Shown one piece after another: positions 22,102 through 29,672 of a stretch of 34,624 nt of DNA; the first letter of the stretch is position 1, and each line of letters begins with the position of its first letter. A model generated the notes under the pieces. It ran no database searches and was not told the origin of the DNA. It saw only the letters and a list, made by a program, of their open reading frames with translations. This stretch comes from CAYMAT01 sp964388495. Its GTDB lineage: Bacteria > Patescibacteriota > Gracilibacteria > Peribacterales > Peribacteraceae. The stretch covers positions 1 through 34,624 of the forward strand of contig CAYMAT010000010.1 in assembly GCA_964388495.1 (NCBI GenBank). Direction: 5' to 3'. A program made the position numbers and the translations under genes.

Positions 22102-22932
22102 TTAGTGCAGCGCTTCAAATAGCCATCCGTACAGGTGCTGGGCACCTTCCACAATTCTAGGACCCGGACGATTCAGCAGGCTGTCATCAATAACACGGAT
22201 CTTTTGTTCTCGAACGAATCTGAGCTCCTTCCACTGTTCTCTTTTCTCTATCGTCGATATATCGACGAGCTCCCCCGCTCCGCACCAGCTGATGACCATC
22301 ATGTCGGCGTCGAACCCTGTGAGCTCCAAAAGCGAGATCTCCCGGCTCAATGAGTCCTTCGCCATCGGGAACGATTCCCCTACCGACATCTTGATCAGCT
22401 CCTGCACCCAATTACCGCTCACCTTGTCATTTGTGGGCTTGCCGGCCGTCTTGTCCCCCGAAGCCTTGGCGAAGGGGGAAGCTCTGCCGGGCAGAGCGGA
22501 GGGGGGCCACTCTTCGATATAGACCTTCAGTTTTTTAGGGAGAAGCGACGCCTTCTTTTTCACATCATTGAGCTTCTGCTGCATGTTCAATACCAATGTA
22601 TTGGCCTCTTCCGGACGATCAAAAATCGTCCCTAGGTGCCGTATGCCATCCATGATTGCCCCCACTGACCGTGGGTCTTGATGGATGACACTAAAACCAT
22701 CGGCACGGAGTTCGTCACTCAGGCGTTTTTGGACTGCAGTCCCTGTCAGAACGACCTCCGGATTGAAGGGTTTGAGGAGCTCACCCTGGATGTCCTGATG
22801 GCCTTTGAGTGCGGGAATTGCCGCGGCTTCACTGGGCCACGTACTGAATTGATCACGCACCACGATGTCTTTTTGGAGCCCGAGTGCAAAGAGGATCTCC
22901 GTGGCAGCTGGCGAAAGCGAGGCAATGCGCAC
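22102..22932 (-). CDS. BtuF-like periplasmic-binding-fold protein, no signal peptide
   Basis: The 276-aa product is a cobalamin/siderophore-type binding protein of the helical-backbone class. MRIASLSPAATEILFALGLQ, then NPEVVLTGTAVQKR, VYIEEWPP, GNWVQELI and FDADMMVISWCGAG follow the family order. It has no signal peptide or lipobox, as in cytosolic members of unknown role. Residues 144-168 (SALPGRASPFAKASGDKTAG and onward) interrupt the conserved EEWP...GNWV stretch and come from an inserted palindromic repeat. GTG 22932 is used; minus-strand TACACT lies 6 nt upstream (22944-22939). No BtuCD transporter is adjacent. Confidence 0.8.
   Translation of the reverse strand: MRIASLSPAATEILFALGLQKDIVVRDQFSTWPSEAAAIPALKGHQDIQGELLKPFNPEVVLTGTAVQKRLSDELRADGFSVIHQDPRSVGAIMDGIRHLGTIFDRPEEANTLVLNMQQKLNDVKKKASLLPKKLKVYIEEWPPSALPGRASPFAKASGDKTAGKPTNDKVSGNWVQELIKMSVGESFPMAKDSLSREISLLELTGFDADMMVISWCGAGELVDISTIEKREQWKELRFVREQKIRVIDDSLLNRPGPRIVEGAQHLYGWLFEALH
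22429..22503. repeat. Palindromic repeat inserted in frame in the BtuF-like gene
   Basis: The segment contains GCTCTGCC-G-GGCAGAGC and CTTCGCC-AAGGCTTCGG-like inverted units and is 75 nt long (25 codons). The encoded ASPFAKASGDKTAGKP string is the type of insertion found in many Patescibacteria proteins. It keeps the frame and falls between two conserved motifs. Confidence 0.65.
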
Positions 22933-22938
22933 AAGCGC

Positions 22939-22944
22939 AGTGTA
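22939..22944 (-). promoter_or_regulatory. -10 box TACACT, 6 nt before GTG start
   Basis: The minus-strand sequence TACACT-GCGCTT-GTG overlaps the end of the preceding gene. An AAGGAG lies further upstream, too far (about 12 nt) to be a good SD. Confidence 0.55.
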
Positions 22945-22948
22945 CTCC

Positions 22949-23314
22949 TTATGCAGCCTCGTGCTCTTCTGTGCCCCCCATTTCCTGCTCCTTCAATTCC
23001 TTGAAGTCCGCAGTGACAAGAGATTCGCCCAACACACTGTGAATGGTGCTAATCACCTGCTGGAAACCGGAATATTTGGTGGCATCAATAAAGACCCCCA
23101 GCGTGGAGCCCACTGCACCCACCACCTCAACCTTCAATAAACCGGATGTATTGAGCTTACTCAGCCTTTCCTCAAGCGCACTTCGAACCTGGTGGGCAGA
23201 TCCTTTGATCGACATATCAATGAATCGCGTCATAGATTCAGGATTATTATGACGGACCTCTCCGGGATCGATGGCATTTGCGCCGTTGAAAATATGAAGA
23301 TTCTGCGAATTCAT
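22949..23314 (-). CDS. Hypothetical 121-aa protein
   Basis: The family is not recognised. The product is soluble, with the segments ESMTRFIDMSIKGSAHQVRSALEERLSKL and LLKVEVVGAVGSTLGVFIDATKYSGFQQVISTI. These suggest an alpha/beta protein with a Gly-rich turn. It has an acidic tail. ATG 23314 is chosen because the promoter (TTGACA-16-TATTCT, 23376-23349) starts transcription downstream of the alternative ATG 23359. It is 16 nt upstream of the BtuF-like gene on the same strand. Confidence 0.65.
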   Translation of the reverse strand: MNSQNLHIFNGANAIDPGEVRHNNPESMTRFIDMSIKGSAHQVRSALEERLSKLNTSGLLKVEVVGAVGSTLGVFIDATKYSGFQQVISTIHSVLGESLVTADFKELKEQEMGGTEEHEAA

Positions 23315-23348
23315 AAGAAAATTTGAAGAGAAACAAAAATGAGCGTGC

Positions 23349-23376
23349 AGAATACTCATCTATTTCGTCATGTCAA
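23349..23376 (-). promoter_or_regulatory. Consensus promoter TTGACA-16 bp-TATTCT
   Basis: On the minus strand a perfect -35 TTGACA (23376-23371) and -10 TATTCT (23354-23349) would start RNA near 23342, giving a leader of about 27 nt. It is one of few clear -35 boxes in the window. Confidence 0.65.
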
Positions 23377-23423
23377 ATGATTTTGTCAAATTTGCTGCAC
23401 ATGCCGTTTCTCACCCCCGCTGC

Positions 23424-23429
23424 TACACT
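23424..23429 (+). promoter_or_regulatory. Extended -10 (TGC-TACACT) of tRNA-Leu
   Basis: TGCTACACT ends 9 nt before the tRNA 5' end. It is the same box as in front of several protein genes. Confidence 0.6.
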
Positions 23430-23438
23430 CTCTTCCGT

Positions 23439-23522
23439 GCCGAAGTGGCGGAATGGTAGACGCGCACGACTCAAAATCGTGTATCGCAAGATGTGAGGGT
23501 TCGAGTCCCTCCTTCGGCACCA
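23439..23522 (+). tRNA. tRNA-Leu (anticodon CAA)
   Basis: The acceptor stem is GCCGAAG/CTTCGGC. The anticodon stem CACGA/TCGTG holds the loop CTCAAAA (anticodon CAA). A long type II variable arm (about 23479-23496) and T-arm GAGGG-TTCGAGT-CCCTC follow. Encoded CCA is present. The last 20 nt are duplicated downstream. Confidence 0.95.
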
Positions 23523-23676
23523 CGAAAAGACGAATGTCCTCGGCATTCGGCGGTTCGTCATGTAACGAGGGACGAGAAGTTTATCCTGAGCGAGGCCCGC
23601 GAACGGGCCGAGTCGAAGGGAGTCCCTCCTTCGGCACCACGAAACGACGAATGTCCTCGGCATTCGGCGGTTCGTC
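23503..23676 (+). repeat. 57-bp direct repeat carrying the tRNA-Leu 3' end, with CTGAGC..CGAAGGG element
   Basis: Copy 1 (23503-23559) begins inside tRNA-Leu and continues 37 nt past the CCA. Copy 2 (23620-23676) differs at one base. The 60 bp between them ends in CTGAGC...GGCCCG/CGGGCC...GTCGAAGGG, a palindromic element abutting copy 2. The shared 3' part contains CGAATG...CATTCG and GACGAA...TTCGTC inverted arms. The arrangement resembles an att-site duplication, but only 60 bp lie between the copies. Confidence 0.85.
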
Positions 23677-23727
23677 TTACCCCGTGGAACGGAGTTCCCC
23701 TTTCCATCCTGTGTTAGCATCCCCTCC

Positions 23728-24456
23728 ATGAACGCCGCCCTCTTTCACCGTATCCGCCGGGCCCTGGCCCCCGTGCTGGTCCCCATCCGCAAGGCCAAGG
23801 AGCGCCTGCAGTGGCATGTGCGGAAATGGAAAGGCCTGGAGCCCCGGGAGCGCGCGGCAGTCCGCGTGCGCGTCTGGAGACTGGGCAGCGGCGACGGCGA
23901 ATGGGCCATGGCCGACTGCACGCCAGGCGTCGTCTATTCCTGCGGCGTGGGGAAAGACATCCGCTTTGAGCGCGATCTCCTCACGCGCATGCCGTGTGAA
24001 CTGCACGCCTTTGACCCCACGCCAGTGGCCATCCGCTGGATCCAGTCCCAGCAGTTGCCCGCGGGGTTCCACTTCCATGAGTGGGGCATTGCCGGCACGG
24101 ACGGCACGGCCAGATTCAGCCTGCCCACCGGGCACAATGTGTCTTTTGTGATGAGCCAGGACGGAGTGGAAGCCCCCGTCAAAAGGATCTCGACCCTCAT
24201 GCGCGAGCTGAACCACACGCGCATCGACGTGCTCAAGATGGATATTGAGGGCGCGGAGTACGCGGTGCTGCAGGACATTGTCCGTACCCGGCCAGATATT
24301 GGCCAGATTCTCGTGGAGTTCCACCACCGCATGCCCGGCCACACGCTCCGGGAAACAGAGGAGGCCATCCGGGGCCTGCGGTCCATTGGGTACGAGATTT
24401 TCGATATCTCCCCGCGCGGATCGGAATACGGATTTGTGCGGCTTCCGGTACACTAA
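23728..24456 (+). CDS. FkbM-family methyltransferase
   Basis: The 242-aa product carries the FkbM/Methyltransf_21 signature. GVVYSCGVGKDIRFERDLL is motif I, HAFDPTPVAIRW follows, and RIDVLKMDIEGAEYAVLQDI is the hallmark acidic motif, with ILVEFHHRM after it. Members usually O-methylate sugars or polyketides; here a surface glycan is a reasonable guess. The N-terminus is very basic (HRIRRALAPVLVPIRKAKER), perhaps membrane-associating. TGT-TAGCAT lies 7 nt before ATG 23728. The following amidotransferase starts 5 nt after the stop. Confidence 0.88.
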   Translation: MNAALFHRIRRALAPVLVPIRKAKERLQWHVRKWKGLEPRERAAVRVRVWRLGSGDGEWAMADCTPGVVYSCGVGKDIRFERDLLTRMPCELHAFDPTPVAIRWIQSQQLPAGFHFHEWGIAGTDGTARFSLPTGHNVSFVMSQDGVEAPVKRISTLMRELNHTRIDVLKMDIEGAEYAVLQDIVRTRPDIGQILVEFHHRMPGHTLRETEEAIRGLRSIGYEIFDISPRGSEYGFVRLPVH

Positions 24457-24460
24457 AGCC

Positions 24461-25171
24461 ATGTCTTCTGTCCTCATCATCCAGCACCTCCCGCACGAGG
24501 GTCCGGGACTCATCGGCACCATGCTGGATGAGCACCAAATCCCGTACGAAGTGGTCATGCACGACGATGGAGTCTCCCTCCCCTCCCCGGCCGATTACGC
24601 CGCCGTAGTGGTGATGGGCGGTTCCATGAGCGCCAATGACGACACGCCAATGATCAAGGAGGAACTGCGCTTCCTGGAGGACGTAATCCAATCCCGCGTA
24701 CCCTTCTTTGGCGTTTGTCTGGGCCTCCAGACCATGGTGAAAGCCGCAGGCGGAGAAGTGCTTAAAAACGACTGCCGGGAGATCGGGTTCCGTGACGAGC
24801 AGAACACCTTCTTCTCCGTGGATGTCACCGAGCACGGCATGCAAGACCCGCTCATGAAAAAGCTGCCGGAAACCTTCGCCATGTTCCACCTGCACGGCGA
24901 GACTGTGGAGATGACCAAGGAGATGACGCTCCTGGCCTCCGGCGAGTGGTGCGTGAACCAGATTGTGCGCATTGCCCCCACGCAGTACGGCATCCAGGGG
25001 CACCTGGAACTCACCAACGAGATGTTTGATGGCTGGTGCAAAACGGAAGCGTGGCTCAAGGAAAAGGACCAGAAGCAGCTCAAGGAAGACTGGCGCACGC
25101 GGAGGACCGAACTACAGTTGGCCATGCGGGTGCTGTTTGGAAACTTCCTGAGCGTTGCAGGTCTCTCTTAA
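24461..25171 (+). CDS. Class I glutamine amidotransferase-like protein
   Basis: The 236-aa product has the triad-type GATase layout. VVMGGSMSANDD precedes the nucleophile elbow FFGVCLGLQ (Cys86), then MFHLHGETV, then YGIQGHLELT, with His181 and Glu183 as the expected triad partners. It is a stand-alone member like those annotated as GMP synthase-like amidotransferases, whose acceptor is usually unknown. The C-terminal helix-rich tail (KEKDQKQLKEDWRTRRTEL) is typical of this subgroup. TACACT lies 6 nt before the ATG and overlaps the preceding stop codon. Its own TAA shares TTAA with the stop of the convergent ABC gene. Confidence 0.85.
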   Translation: MSSVLIIQHLPHEGPGLIGTMLDEHQIPYEVVMHDDGVSLPSPADYAAVVVMGGSMSANDDTPMIKEELRFLEDVIQSRVPFFGVCLGLQTMVKAAGGEVLKNDCREIGFRDEQNTFFSVDVTEHGMQDPLMKKLPETFAMFHLHGETVEMTKEMTLLASGEWCVNQIVRIAPTQYGIQGHLELTNEMFDGWCKTEAWLKEKDQKQLKEDWRTRRTELQLAMRVLFGNFLSVAGLS

Positions 25172-25908
25172 GTGTGAATCAACCCGGTCAGCGTGTCTTC
25201 CATGGCAAAGAATTCTTTGCTGCGGAGCTCCCTGGGACGAGGCAGACGGTTTTCGATCACCTGTTCAATGTGCCCCGGGTGTGCGCTCATGACCGCGATT
25301 CTGTCGGCCATCTGAATAGCCTCCTGGACGATGTGGCTGACCATCACCACCGTCATCTTCCGCTCGCTCCAAATCTGCAGCAGCTCCGTCCGAAGAGCGG
25401 TGGCCGTAAAGGAATCGAGCTCCGAGAACGCCTCGTCCAAGAAGAGAATCTTGGGATTGGTCACGAGTGCCCGCGCAAATCCCACACGCTGCCGCATGCC
25501 GCCGGAAAGCTCCCGCGGGTAGGCATGGGCGAACTTTTCCAGACCGAAGGTCTTGAGTTCTTTGTGCACGGCGGGCATCTGCTCCTCCACACTCACGTTG
25601 CGCGCGATGAGCGGCAGCGCCACGTTCTGCTCCACCGTCAGCCACGGCAGTAACGCGAACTGTTGAAAGACGAAACTGCGGTCAGCGTGGAAGACGTCGT
25701 CTGCGTATTTGACCGTGCCGTCGTGCTTTTTTTCCAACCCGCTCATGATCCGGAGCAGCGTGGATTTGCCGCAGCCGGAAGGCCCCACAAACACGAAGAA
25801 CTCCCCTTCCCGGATATCCAGCGTGACACTTTGGAGTGCCGTGACTGCAGGCCCCTTGTGCGAGACGAAGGACTTACTGACGCCGGAAAGGGAAATGATG
25901 GGGCGCAT
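25168..25908 (-). CDS. ABC transporter ATPase, SsuB/TauB/NrtD type
   Basis: The 246-aa product contains Walker A GPSGCGKST, the Q-loop FVFQQFALLPWLTVEQN, the signature LSGGMRQRVGFARAL, Walker B ILFLDE and the H-loop VVMVSHIVQEA. The order and length match importers of nitrate, sulfonate or taurine. It overlaps the permease stop by one base (TAATG), so the two are translationally coupled. The substrate-binding protein is not in this window. Confidence 0.92.
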   Translation of the reverse strand: MRPIISLSGVSKSFVSHKGPAVTALQSVTLDIREGEFFVFVGPSGCGKSTLLRIMSGLEKKHDGTVKYADDVFHADRSFVFQQFALLPWLTVEQNVALPLIARNVSVEEQMPAVHKELKTFGLEKFAHAYPRELSGGMRQRVGFARALVTNPKILFLDEAFSELDSFTATALRTELLQIWSERKMTVVMVSHIVQEAIQMADRIAVMSAHPGHIEQVIENRLPRPRELRSKEFFAMEDTLTGLIHT

Positions 25909-26627
25909 TATTCTTCAACGGTGGAATGACTCCAGTCCAGGAGCGGAATCCAGAGCAGTTTGTTGATGACAAAGATGAGGATCAGGAAACCCAAAATCCC
26001 AAAGGCGGTGATAGGCACGTTCTCTGCATTGCTCTGGAAGAACGGCCCCAGGCCCGTCTTGAGCCCCACGATCATCTCGGTGGCCACCAATGCCTCCCAC
26101 CCCTCGCCAAGGCCCACGATCGATCCCGTGATGAGCCCTGGGACGCTCAGCGGGAACAAGTAATAGCGGAAGTACGCCCAGCCCCGCAGCCCCGCAATCT
26201 CCACCGCCTCTTCCCAATCATGCTTGGTGAGACGGAGCGAACTCAAAATGGAAAAGAAGATGGGCCAGATAACCGTGAGCACCAAAAAGAAGATGGTGGT
26301 GAAGTTGGTGGCGCCCCACACGTAGACGGCGATGGGCAGCGCCGCAAAGGTGGGGAAGCTCTGCAAGACGTCAAAGAGCGGAAGCATCACATCCGCACGC
26401 GGGCCGCGGCAGAAGAGCACGGCAAAGATCCAGGCCAGAAGCACTGCCACCGCGTACGCAATGACCAGGCGCCAACAGGAGATGAGAAGATCGTAGAAGA
26501 GCGAGACAGTAGCGATGTGTGCCAGCTGCGCAAAGAAGAGCAGATACAAGAACGGGGCCAGCACCAGCGCAATGGTGAGGAAGAGATGCTTCCTGTTCCG
26601 GTAGATGTGGACCCGGTGTTTGCGCAT
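25908..26627 (-). CDS. ABC transporter permease, SsuC/TauC type
   Basis: The 239-aa product has about six transmembrane helices. The EAA loop is EEAVEIAGLRGWAYFRYYLFPLSVPGLITG. FDVLQSFPTFAALPIAVYVWG is typical of the BPD_transp_1 permeases for sulfonate/nitrate-like substrates. Minus-strand TATACT (26641-26636) lies 8 nt before ATG 26627, and no SD is seen. It is divergent from murL with 62 bp between the two starts. Confidence 0.9.
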   Translation of the reverse strand: MRKHRVHIYRNRKHLFLTIALVLAPFLYLLFFAQLAHIATVSLFYDLLISCWRLVIAYAVAVLLAWIFAVLFCRGPRADVMLPLFDVLQSFPTFAALPIAVYVWGATNFTTIFFLVLTVIWPIFFSILSSLRLTKHDWEEAVEIAGLRGWAYFRYYLFPLSVPGLITGSIVGLGEGWEALVATEMIVGLKTGLGPFFQSNAENVPITAFGILGFLILIFVINKLLWIPLLDWSHSTVEE

Positions 26628-26689
26628 TTCAAAATAGTATACACGAATTGCGGGTTTTCCGCATGCAAATCGTGTAGAATCGCCCTGTC
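26628..26689. promoter_or_regulatory. Divergent promoter region, ABC permease/murL
   Basis: Minus: TATACT at 26641-26636, 8 nt from the permease ATG. Plus: TAGAAT at 26675-26680, 9 nt from the murL ATG. A TGCGG/CCGCA inverted repeat (26649-26663) lies between the two and could be an operator. Confidence 0.5.
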
Positions 26690-28068
26690 ATGAACAAGTA
26701 CAACACTTTCTCCTTCGATTCCTTCGGGTGTTCCCCGGAGGACGGAAAAATTGAGCTTAAGTACAGTTTACGTGACGCCGAGGACGGCGGATTTGGGCTC
26801 ATCGAATTCGTGGAAACGCTCACCTTCCCGCCCATCGAGCATTTCCCCGAGCACCGCGAAGCGGAGCTGAAACGCGCGCTCTTCTTGCTGCACCTCATTG
26901 GCGGCATCAGCTATTTCAAAACCTGTCTGCCCAAGAACATTGTGGTGAATAGCGGCACGCTGAGCAAGGAAGACGCGACATTCTGGAAGACCGTGTACGA
27001 AAACGGATTAGGAGAATTTTTCTACAGAAACGCTGTGGATTTCAGAAACACCATTCAATTTCCTTCTGACAAAGCGATCAGCCATGAGCAATCAGCCATG
27101 AGCGGTATTGCTGATAGCTCATCGCTCACTGCTCATCGCTGTCTTGTGCCCATCGGTGGCGGCAAGGATTCCATCGTGGCCATTGAGCTGCTCAAAAAAG
27201 CGGGAATCGACATGACACTGCTGCGCGTTGGCAGCCATCCGCTCATCTCTGCGCAAGCCAAGACCGCCGACCTCCCGCTGCTGGAAGTGAAACGGAGCCT
27301 CTCCCCGCGCCTCTTTGAACTCAATGCAGAAGGCGCCCTCAACGGCCATGTACCCATCACGGCATACATCACCTTTTTGTCCGTCGTCCTGGCCATTTTG
27401 CGCAACGATGATTCCGTGGTCTTCAGCAACGAACGCAGCGCCAATGAAGGAAATGTCGAGTATCTGGGAATGGAGATCAACCACCAGTGGAGCAAGTCCC
27501 TGGAATTCGAACGCATGCTGCAGGAGCACCTGATAAACCGGGGAATCGGCGTTTCGGTCTTCAGTGTCCTCCGCCCCCTTTCCGAGCTCCGCATTGCCGA
27601 ACTCTTCAGTAAGTACGACTGGTATTTCCCGATGGTGACGAGCTGCAATGAGAACTGGAAACTCTTCAGCAAGTCCGAGAAAGTCTCCAATTCCAAACTC
27701 TGGTGCGGCAAGTGCCCCAAATGCGCCTTCGTGTTTGCCATCCTCCATGCCTCCATGCCGCACCCCAAGGTGGTGGGGATGTTTGGTTGCGATCTCTTTG
27801 CAGAGGACTCCTTGCTCCCGCTCTTCCGGAACTGCTGGGGCTGGAGAACTTCAAACCCTTTGAATGTGTGGGAACCCCTGACGAAACCAAAGCTGCGTTC
27901 CTCCTGGCACATGAGCGGGGTGACGCGGACAAGACCGCAGCCATGCAGATGTTCCTGAAGGAAATCTTCCCCTTGCTCAAGAACACCAAGAAGCTGATTG
28001 CGGACGCGCGCGCCTCCGGTAAGGAGCACGCCATTCCCCCGTCTGTAGTGAAGATCCTGCCGCTGTGA
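26690..28068 (+). CDS. murL: UDP-MurNAc-L-Ala-L-Glu epimerase MurL, frameshifted
   Basis: MurL inverts the terminal L-Glu of UDP-MurNAc-L-Ala-L-Glu to D-Glu, replacing the usual racemase MurI. The product shows YNTFSFDSFGCSPEDGKIELKY, the N-type PP-loop PIGGGKDSIVAIELL, VVFSNERSANEGNVEYLGMEINHQWSKSLEFE and a CGKCPKCAF metal-site-like segment. These are the features I recall for MurL, and murD lies directly downstream as in known MurD2-MurL pairs. The frame breaks near 27829. The reading frame from ATG 26690 ends at 27958 with unrelated residues, while the family-like sequence (ELLGLENFKPFECVG to VKILPL) continues one frame over to TGA 28068. One extra G at 27828-27829 would restore about 459 aa. 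Residues about 128-150 are an inserted repeat. Confidence 0.75.
27073..27141. repeat. AGCAATCAGC-family inverted repeat inserted in murL
   Basis: The left arm (units AGCGATCAGC, ATGAGCAATCAGCC) and right arm (ATTGCTGATAGCTCATCGCTCA) are inverted versions of each other. The insertion is 69 nt, keeps the frame and encodes the KAISHEQSAMSGIADSSSLT stretch just before the PP-loop. It is related to 7271-7384. Confidence 0.65.
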
Positions 28069-28083
28069 TCCTTTCCTCAGATC

Positions 28084-29361
28084 ATGCGTATCCACGACCT
28101 CGCCGGCAAACACATCTGCATCCTGGGTTACGGGAAGGAAGGCCGCGCCGTTTTCCAGGCACTGCAGGCTAAAGCACCGGGAGCGATAGTGACCGTTGCC
28201 GACAAAGCGGAGACGATTGAACTTCCTTCCGGCGCCAAGACACAGTTGGGCGAGGGGTACATCAAGAACCTCAACCACTTTGACGTCATCATCAAGTCGC
28301 CGGGCGTGCCGTTCCATTCGGAATTCTCGGAAATAACAGGTGTAATGACAACGTCAACACAACTGTTCTTTGCGGAAGCACAGGCTGCCGGCTCCACCAT
28401 TATTGGCGTCACCGGGTCCAAAGGAAAAAGCACCACCAGTACGTTGATTGCGGAAATTCTGCGTGCTGCAAAGATGCCCGTGCTACTTGTGGGCAATATC
28501 GGGGAGCCCGCCATTGCGCATATTGATGAACTTAAGCGCGAGACCGTGGTGGTAATGGAGCTGAGCAGTTACCAGTTGATGGATTTGAGCGTCAGCCCGT
28601 CCGTCGCGGTTGTCACCAGTTTTTTCCCAGAGCACCTGGACTATCACGGCTCCGAGGAGGCCTATATGGAGGCCAAGAAACACATCACACGATTCCAGAA
28701 CGCTCACGACGTGGTGTTCTACAGCACCGTGTCCGACGGGGCGCGGCTCATCGCGCTGGAAAGCCCGGGGAGCAAGATCCCCTTCTCCCCCGAGGAATGC
28801 CCTGTCCCCATGACGGATACCAGGCTTTTGGGTGACCACAACCGCGGCAATATTGCCGGCGCCTTTAAAGTTGCCATGCATATGGGGGTATCGCCGGAGG
28901 TAGCAAAACAAGTGATCCGGGAATTCCATGGACTCCCGCACCGCCTGCAATCACTGGGGATCAAAGATGGAATCGAGTGGGTGGACGACGCCATCTCCAC
29001 CACGCCGGAATCCACGGTTGCCGCCCTCAACGCGCTAGGCGACCGCGTGGCCACGCTCATTCTTGGAGGGCAGGACCGCGGGTATGACTTCTGGGTACTT
29101 GCCGATCGCATCCGTTCCTCCTCCGTTCAGCACATCATCCTCTTCCCCGGCTCCGGCCCGCGCATCAAGAAAGCGATTGAGGAGTGCGGGGTGGCAGTCT
29201 CCTTTCACGATGCGGATTCCATGGAAAAGGCCGTCCAGATCGCCCGCAATCACACAGAACAGGGCAAAATCGCACTCCTCAGCACCGCCTCCCCCAGCTA
29301 CGGCATGTTCAAGAACTTCGAGCAGAAGGGAGAGTTGTTTAAGGCGAGTATCGGTCTATGA
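28084..29361 (+). CDS. murD: UDP-N-acetylmuramoyl-L-alanine:glutamate ligase (MurD/MurD2-like)
   Basis: This cytoplasmic Mur ligase adds glutamate to UDP-MurNAc-L-Ala using ATP. The 425-aa product has an N-terminal UDP-binding Rossmann region (ICILGYGKEGRAVFQAL), the ATP P-loop GVTGSKGKSTTST (108-120), VVMELSSYQL, PEHLDYHGS with the carbamylated-lysine region MEAKKHI, and GDHNRGNIAGA. The third-domain segment VDDAISTTPESTVAAL replaces the classical MurD DSKATN motif. I recall the ISTTP form from MurD2 enzymes that accept L-Glu, which fits the adjacent murL. It starts 15 nt after the murL stop with no SD. Its TGA overlaps the next ATG (ATGA). Confidence 0.93.
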   Translation: MRIHDLAGKHICILGYGKEGRAVFQALQAKAPGAIVTVADKAETIELPSGAKTQLGEGYIKNLNHFDVIIKSPGVPFHSEFSEITGVMTTSTQLFFAEAQAAGSTIIGVTGSKGKSTTSTLIAEILRAAKMPVLLVGNIGEPAIAHIDELKRETVVVMELSSYQLMDLSVSPSVAVVTSFFPEHLDYHGSEEAYMEAKKHITRFQNAHDVVFYSTVSDGARLIALESPGSKIPFSPEECPVPMTDTRLLGDHNRGNIAGAFKVAMHMGVSPEVAKQVIREFHGLPHRLQSLGIKDGIEWVDDAISTTPESTVAALNALGDRVATLILGGQDRGYDFWVLADRIRSSSVQHIILFPGSGPRIKKAIEECGVAVSFHDADSMEKAVQIARNHTEQGKIALLSTASPSYGMFKNFEQKGELFKASIGL

Positions 29362-29672
29362 ACTCCCCGGATCACCAGCACGAGCCCCTGCAACAGCGTA
29401 TCCAGAACCTGGAAAATGCTCTACAAAAGCTAGATCAGCGTATTGAGGAGTACGAAAGGGATCCATCGGAAGAGCGCGGTGAGGAGGCGGCGCGTTTTGC
29501 CGAAGACGATATTGGCATGCAGCTCTTCTTTTTGGGCATCCGAGACGAAACACAAGAAGAGATGCAGGAACCCGCCACAATCGTGTACGCCAAAATCACG
29601 CGTGAAAAGGCGCAAAGGGTTTTGGAAGAAGTGCAGCTCCGGGGCTGCGATTTTTTTACTTCTTCGTGGTAG
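29358..29672 (+). CDS. Small coiled-coil hypothetical protein
   Basis: The family is not recognised. The 104-aa acidic product has an N-terminal coiled coil (about residues 10-36, LQQRIQNLENALQKLDQRIEEY). A mixed C-terminal domain follows (IGMQLFFLGIRDETQ, TIVYAKITREKAQRVLEEVQ). It is translationally coupled to murD through an ATGA overlap, so it belongs to the murL-murD operon. The last 17 bp overlap the convergent grpE stop. Confidence 0.65.
   Translation: MNSPDHQHEPLQQRIQNLENALQKLDQRIEEYERDPSEERGEEAARFAEDDIGMQLFFLGIRDETQEEMQEPATIVYAKITREKAQRVLEEVQLRGCDFFTSSW

Noticed and set aside
23503..23676. CRISPR-like arrangement of two direct repeats
   Set aside because: There are only two copies, one is part of a tRNA, and no cas genes or further spacers are present.
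23453..23731. 92-codon plus-strand frame with an internal repeat
   Set aside because: It reads through tRNA-Leu and its duplicated 3' end; the apparent protein repeat is a by-product of the DNA repeat.
27815..27840. Programmed -1 frameshift in murL
   Set aside because: No slippery heptamer or downstream pseudoknot was seen at CGGAAC; a single-base deletion explains the data more simply.
29359..29361. UGA reassignment to glycine, as in Gracilibacteria
   Set aside because: TGA ends murD, prs, the exonuclease and other genes at family-appropriate positions, so the standard bacterial code applies.
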